DNA of 6,236 nt from Haliscomenobacter sp038240665. Lineage in GTDB: Bacteria; Bacteroidota; Bacteroidia; Chitinophagales; Saprospiraceae. The stretch is from positions 1-6,236 of the forward strand of contig JBBRGN010000282.1 of assembly GCA_038240665.1 (NCBI GenBank), given 5' to 3'. Positions 5,687-6,236 of this stretch are shown in pieces. The first letter of the stretch is position 1; each line of letters opens with the position of its first letter. The notes under the pieces were generated by a model. That model worked only from the letters and a program-made list of their open reading frames with translations, ran no database searches and was not told the DNA's origin. Position numbers and translations under genes: made by a program.

Positions 5687-6236
5687 ATGAAGAATCTATT
5701 CTTTTTTCTACTCCTTTTTTTCTTTACCATGGGTTTGTCCGCTCAGAATCCTCAAGGAGAAAGACCAAAACCACCAGTTAGCGGTACCCCAACCACTGGT
5801 CAACGCCCACCAGGCGCGAATCCCAACGCCAACCCTAACGGACAACGTCCTCCCGGAGCAAATCCAAATGGACAACGTCCAGCTCCAGCAATTCCCGGAG
5901 TTAATACTGCCAATGCTGCTACCGGAGGATCAAAATTATCCGGCGTCATCGTCGATTCGTTGTCTGGCAAGCCAGTTGAATTTGCAAATATTGTTTTGTA
6001 CCGCAAAACCGATAATCAGTTGATGGACGGTACTGCTACGGATGAAAAAGGTAAATTCTCGTTACAAGGTGTTGCCAATGGGGTCTACAAAATGGAACTT
6101 TCTTTTTTGGGATTTAATACCAAATATTTGGATAACATCCGTATCGACAAAGAGCAAAAAATGGATTTGGGCAACGTTAAGCTTGGCCCATCCGCAAAAA
6201 ACCTTGCAGAAGTTACGGTTACTGGTGATAAGTCGC
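5687..6236 (+). CDS. Secreted/outer-membrane protein with carboxypeptidase-like domain, 3' truncated (TonB-dependent-receptor-like)
   Basis: The frame stays open from the ATG at 5687 to the window end (183 codons visible). Residues 1-19 are a signal peptide: MKN, a very hydrophobic Leu/Phe core, then GLSA before Gln20, without a lipobox Cys. Residues 21-81 are a Pro/Gly/Asn-rich, probably disordered segment with two copies of GQRPPGANPN (38-47 and 52-61). Residues about 82-165 look like a CarboxypepD_reg-like beta-sandwich: LSGVIVDSLSGKPVEFANIVLY, TATDEKGKFSLQGVANGVYKMELSFLGF. The visible end, LGPSAKNLAEVTVTGDKS, is the usual lead-in to the plug of Bacteroidota receptors. The full protein is therefore probably a large outer-membrane beta-barrel of the SusC-like or OMP_b-brl_3 family, with the barrel outside the window. 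An in-frame TAA at 5642 makes 5687 the first possible ATG, and it keeps the full signal peptide. There is no Shine-Dalgarno sequence. The cargo is unknown, and the barrel itself is inferred, not seen. Confidence 0.88.
   Translation, partial: MKNLFFFLLLFFFTMGLSAQNPQGERPKPPVSGTPTTGQRPPGANPNANPNGQRPPGANPNGQRPAPAIPGVNTANAATGGSKLSGVIVDSLSGKPVEFANIVLYRKTDNQLMDGTATDEKGKFSLQGVANGVYKMELSFLGFNTKYLDNIRIDKEQKMDLGNVKLGPSAKNLAEVTVTGDKS
5798..5881 (+). repeat. Degenerate in-frame tandem repeat encoding GQRPPGANPN
   Basis: Two 30-base units (5798-5827 and 5840-5869) encode the identical decapeptide GQRPPGANPN. They are separated by a 12-base insert encoding ANPN and followed by a partial unit GQRP (5870-5881). 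Between the two full units, eight of ten codons differ, every time by a synonymous third-base change, so the repeat is clear in protein but eroded in DNA. GGACAACGTCC recurs exactly at 5840 and 5870. The repeat lies between the signal peptide and the beta-sandwich domain. Confidence 0.85.

Noticed and set aside
5800..6006. Minus-strand reading frame rich in Gly, Pro and Arg opposite the secreted protein's N-terminus
   Set aside because: It is the antisense shadow of the Pro/Gly/Asn repeat segment of the real gene on the plus strand; the repeats keep the opposite frame open, and there is no recognisable domain.
5687..6236. Reading the secreted protein as a lipoprotein or a carboxypeptidase enzyme
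   Set aside because: There is no Cys at the cleavage site, and the domain is only the regulatory-like beta-sandwich, followed by a plug-like lead-in, with no peptidase motif.

Overview
The window looks like chromosomal DNA from a Bacteroidota bacterium, probably close to the Saprospiraceae (Haliscomenobacter-like). This is inferred from gene content and style; no marker gene is present. The supporting signs are a LytS-type kinase with a LytTR regulator, a secreted protein that starts like Bacteroidota 'carboxypeptidase-like domain plus outer-membrane beta-barrel' receptors, no Shine-Dalgarno sequence at any visible start, and a good match to the Bacteroidota -7 promoter element TAnnTTTG.

Layout: (1) 1-972 (+) is a family 2 glycosyltransferase whose N-terminus lies outside the window. 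Two bases after it, 975-1700 (+) encodes an RluA-family pseudouridine synthase. (2) After a 144-base gap with two weak dyads, 1845-3503 (+) encodes a polytopic GT-C (ArnT/PMT-like) glycosyltransferase. (3) Convergent to it, with only 21 bases between the stops, lies a two-gene operon on the minus strand: sensor kinase 5320-4280, then LytTR response regulator 4283-3525, sharing a 4-base ATGA overlap. (4) A 366-base non-coding region (5321-5686) separates the kinase from a divergent gene at 5687 that runs off the right edge. That gene encodes a signal peptide, a Pro/Gly/Asn-rich repeat segment, a carboxypeptidase-regulatory-like beta-sandwich and the start of a plug-like segment.

Functionally, three of the six genes concern the cell envelope: the GT2 and GT-C enzymes (surface glycan or lipid glycosylation) and the outer-membrane protein. 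The two-component system may sense an envelope signal through its four-helix membrane domain. The divergent region between kinase and outer-membrane gene is the natural place for promoters and operators of both. It holds one good promoter candidate for the kinase operon and several weak repeat motifs. I see no RNA genes, mobile elements, CRISPR arrays or defence modules, and no clear new system. The most distinctive signals are the protein-level repeat in the secreted protein, whose copies differ almost only at third codon positions, and the possible regulator sites in the divergent intergenic region.
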